Assembly: GCA_040393065.1 (NCBI GenBank)
Contig: JBEBUW010000157.1
Location: 1 to 9,199 of the forward strand
DNA length: 9,199 nt
Source: JACCWM01 sp040393065
Lineage (GTDB): Bacteria > Myxococcota_A > Bradymonadia > Bradymonadales > Bradymonadaceae
Direction: 5' to 3'
The notes below the pieces were generated by a model. The model had not been told where the DNA came from and made no database searches. It was given only the letters and a program-made list of their open reading frames with translations. Below are positions 7,561 to 9,199 of the stretch, piece after piece. The translations under genes and the position numbers were made by a program. How positions within the stretch are numbered: the stretch's first letter is position 1; each line of letters begins with the position of its first letter.

Positions 7561-8942
7561 GGCTGTCCATCCCACAGTAAAACGAGTTCTGATGCCAGTC
7601 CGCCGGCGGTCTGGGTGCCGGGCGTTGGAATCAGCCGCTCCGCGGCAACGACGTGTCCTAAAACCGGATCATAGAGTTGATCGGCAAAGAACCCGACGGG
7701 GCCCCGGGCGTCGAGCGTGCGCAAAAGCCAGCGTCCCTGGCCGTCGGTGTCCTGCAGGCGATGGGCGCTGCGCAAATGAGTATTGGTTGCGTTCATGTAG
7801 ACGACTCTGGGCGTGTCGCGGTCATCAAAAAGTAGACGTGTAAATGCGCCGACGAGTTGTTTTTTTAGCTGGGAAGATTCATCGCGCTCTATGCCGGGAT
7901 CGATTACTTCCATGGTGAAAATCCCGTCATGCGCCGTTGCAAACAGGACGCGTCCGCGCGAAACATCTTGATAAGCCAGCGCAATGCGACCCAGGCTGTC
8001 AAACGCAATCGACGGGAATCGTCCGACGACTCCGCGTTCGTGCAGACGCATGGTTTCCACATCCACATCACCTGTATCAACTACACTTACGAGCCATTGT
8101 TGGTCGACGCGTCGCCCAAGACGCAGGTCGCCACAATCTGCATCGTGATAGGCCACATACAATTCATTGCCGTAGCTTTGCAGATGGGGTTCGATTCCAA
8201 CGCCAAGTCGTACGGTCTGGCGCCGCTCTCGGCTACAAACATTCGGGCCGAGCTGAGAGAAACCGTCATCAATGGTTTCGAGTTTCCATTCGGAGCGTTC
8301 GTCGGTCCGGCTCAGGTAACGTAGTGTGCGTAAGCGGCTATCTTGAAAAACCAGATGGATACCGCCGCGTTCATCGATGGCCAGATCAAATTCTTCTGAA
8401 CCGTGATACGTTCGATCTTGCGGAGTTTCATTTTCATTCTGCACGAGCGTGGCTTGCCAGTGTTCGTTCGAGGCGCCGGCCTGGCGAGTGGCCACCTGGT
8501 AGACGCCTGTGTCGTCGAGCCAGGCAAGGATGACTTGTTTTTGCGAAGATGCCAGGGCCAGGCGTTTGCCGCTGACGCGCCCCAGACGCTGCAAAATATG
8601 AAATTCGCGCGTCAATGGTGTCACGGCACCGACCAGCAGGTCTTTGGACAGCGGCTCGATAGTGGCTATCACAACGCGATTGCCATCCATCGCCAGACGA
8701 ACTGCGCGCCCGGGCAGGGAGTCGGACTCAAAGCTGGCCAGCGGCCGCTCTTCGCATTCTCCCTGCTCTACAATGCAGACTGTGCCAGCCGGACATACCG
8801 GACATTCCAGCGTGGGAGGAGTCTTGCAGCCGGTTAGAAACCAGGAGCTCCAGAATCCCACCAGGATTACAAATGATACCCAACGCAAACTTTGCCTCTT
8901 TTTTGAAGTCTTCATGTTGCAGACTTGCGACTTCCGGAGCAT
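7557..8942 (-). CDS. Beta-propeller lipoprotein with short Cys-rich N-terminus
   Basis: 461 residues from ATG 8942, preceded by AAAGAGAT as a weak ribosome site. Met10 (8915) would also give a good lipoprotein signal but lacks a nearby ribosome site. The basic n-region and hydrophobic core end in a good lipobox, LTGC (Cys39). A short Cys motif follows (ECPVCPAGTVC, 46-56, and Cys63). The rest repeats a blade-like pattern: RVVIATIE (89-96), QVILAWLDD (136-144), GIHLVFQD (194-201), LYVAYHDAD (261-269), RIALAYQD (319-326) and RVVYMN (379-384). Each is followed by a strand and often a Trp. This fits a six- or seven-bladed propeller, usually a binding platform. No catalytic residues are evident. 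It resembles the propeller at the end of the 4373-138 protein, including the C-terminal GFF segment. It is translationally coupled to the TULIP gene downstream. Precise function is unknown. Confidence 0.85.
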   Translation of the reverse strand: MLRKSQVCNMKTSKKRQSLRWVSFVILVGFWSSWFLTGCKTPPTLECPVCPAGTVCIVEQGECEERPLASFESDSLPGRAVRLAMDGNRVVIATIEPLSKDLLVGAVTPLTREFHILQRLGRVSGKRLALASSQKQVILAWLDDTGVYQVATRQAGASNEHWQATLVQNENETPQDRTYHGSEEFDLAIDERGGIHLVFQDSRLRTLRYLSRTDERSEWKLETIDDGFSQLGPNVCSRERRQTVRLGVGIEPHLQSYGNELYVAYHDADCGDLRLGRRVDQQWLVSVVDTGDVDVETMRLHERGVVGRFPSIAFDSLGRIALAYQDVSRGRVLFATAHDGIFTMEVIDPGIERDESSQLKKQLVGAFTRLLFDDRDTPRVVYMNATNTHLRSAHRLQDTDGQGRWLLRTLDARGPVGFFADQLYDPVLGHVVAAERLIPTPGTQTAGGLASELVLLWDGQP

Positions 8943-9000
8943 ATCTCTTTATCACAGAAACATAAAATCAGTGCTGTAAATCGAATTGGGCGAAGGTGCG

Positions 9001-9100
9001 GTTAGAGAGAGAAACGTTGGGGGCTGGGTCAGGGGAGCGGTGTTGGGGCGAGGTGGAGGGGAAATTGAAGTGGGGAAAAAGTAGAGGAATGAGGAGTAGA
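9001..9100 (-). promoter_or_regulatory. C-rich, G-poor leader segment, rut-like
   Basis: By direct count, the plus strand here has 50 G, 29 A, 16 T and 5 C in 100 bases, so minus-strand RNA would be 50 C to 5 G. Such C-over-G stretches are the usual mark of Rho-loading (rut) sites. It lies upstream of the propeller lipoprotein and just after the hairpin terminator at 9120-9159, so it may back up termination of the preceding gene or attenuate this unit. I see no convincing -35/-10 promoter between 8943 and 9000. Confidence 0.35.
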
Positions 9101-9119
9101 ATCGGGCCCGGCTCCCCAC

Positions 9120-9159
9120 AAAAATAAAGGATCCCGGCCATGATGTTTGGGGGGCCGGG
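9120..9159 (-). terminator. Probable intrinsic terminator of a gene right of the window
   Basis: A perfect 7-bp inverted repeat (CCCGGCC at 9133-9139, GGCCGGG at 9153-9159) with a 13-nt loop. On the minus strand it is followed after four bases by TTTATTTTT. The plus-strand side has no T-run. It would end a minus-strand gene lying beyond 9199, making the propeller lipoprotein the first gene of its own unit. The T-tract is slightly displaced from the stem. Confidence 0.6.
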
Positions 9160-9199
9160 GCGACTGAGGGAAAATTTAAAATTATAAAACACGGGGTGT

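Noticed and set aside
8943..9000. TTTACA / TGTGAT as a promoter for the propeller lipoprotein
   Set aside because: The -35-like box is acceptable, but no good -10 box lies at 16-18 nt spacing, so the match is not better than chance.
8968..9192. 74-codon minus-strand frame starting near the right end
   Set aside because: Its translation is low-complexity Pro/Ser/Phe from the C-rich leader, and it runs through the hairpin terminator. No ribosome site or family resemblance.
1..9199. CRISPR arrays, tRNA or rRNA genes, transposases or insertion sequences
   Set aside because: I saw no regularly spaced repeats, no tRNA cloverleaf or rRNA signature, and no transposase-like protein on either strand.

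Overview
The window reads as ordinary chromosome from a Gram-negative, fairly GC-rich bacterium. Every gene I can support lies on the minus strand, so transcription runs from right to left. Several cell-envelope traits point to a myxobacterium-like 'deltaproteobacterial' lineage (Myxococcota or Bradymonadia): a predicted outer-membrane lipoprotein at every large envelope gene, extracellular cysteine-rich mini-domains, and a C-terminal Cys-x-x-Cys / hydrophobic / Arg-Arg tail of the MYXO-CTERM type. This placement is inference from protein style; there is no rRNA or other marker here.

Layout in order of transcription. (1) 9199-8943 is non-coding. It holds a probable terminator for a gene outside the window (9120-9159) and a very C-rich, G-poor stretch on the minus strand (9001-9100). 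(2) 8942-7557 encodes a lipoprotein with a short Cys motif and a repetitive six- or seven-bladed beta-propeller. (3) 7560-5995 encodes a lipoprotein that I read as a two-domain TULIP (BPI/LBP-like lipid-binding) protein. Its GTG start overlaps the preceding stop as GTGA. (4) 5994-5834 is non-coding and holds a 72-nt nested hairpin. (5) 5833-4445 encodes a class II tRNA nucleotidyltransferase (cca) with an HD domain. (6) 4373-138 is one uninterrupted 1411-codon frame. It looks like two proteins joined head to tail: a TULIP-like lipoprotein with two Ig-like domains and a MYXO-CTERM-like tail, followed without any stop by a complete lipoprotein signal peptide, a 25-cysteine segment and a second beta-propeller. 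(7) A strong bidirectional hairpin terminator (about 40-82) closes the unit.

The most interesting point is that the window holds the same two-protein module twice, on either side of cca. The upstream copy is propeller then TULIP, translationally coupled. The downstream copy is TULIP then propeller, fused in frame. The two propellers resemble each other, and so do the two TULIP-like proteins. Two independent ways of keeping the partners together suggest that they act as a pair. My working hypothesis is an envelope lipid-binding or lipid-handling apparatus in which a BPI-like tube works with a propeller partner; function has not been shown. The cca gene is housekeeping and probably unrelated.
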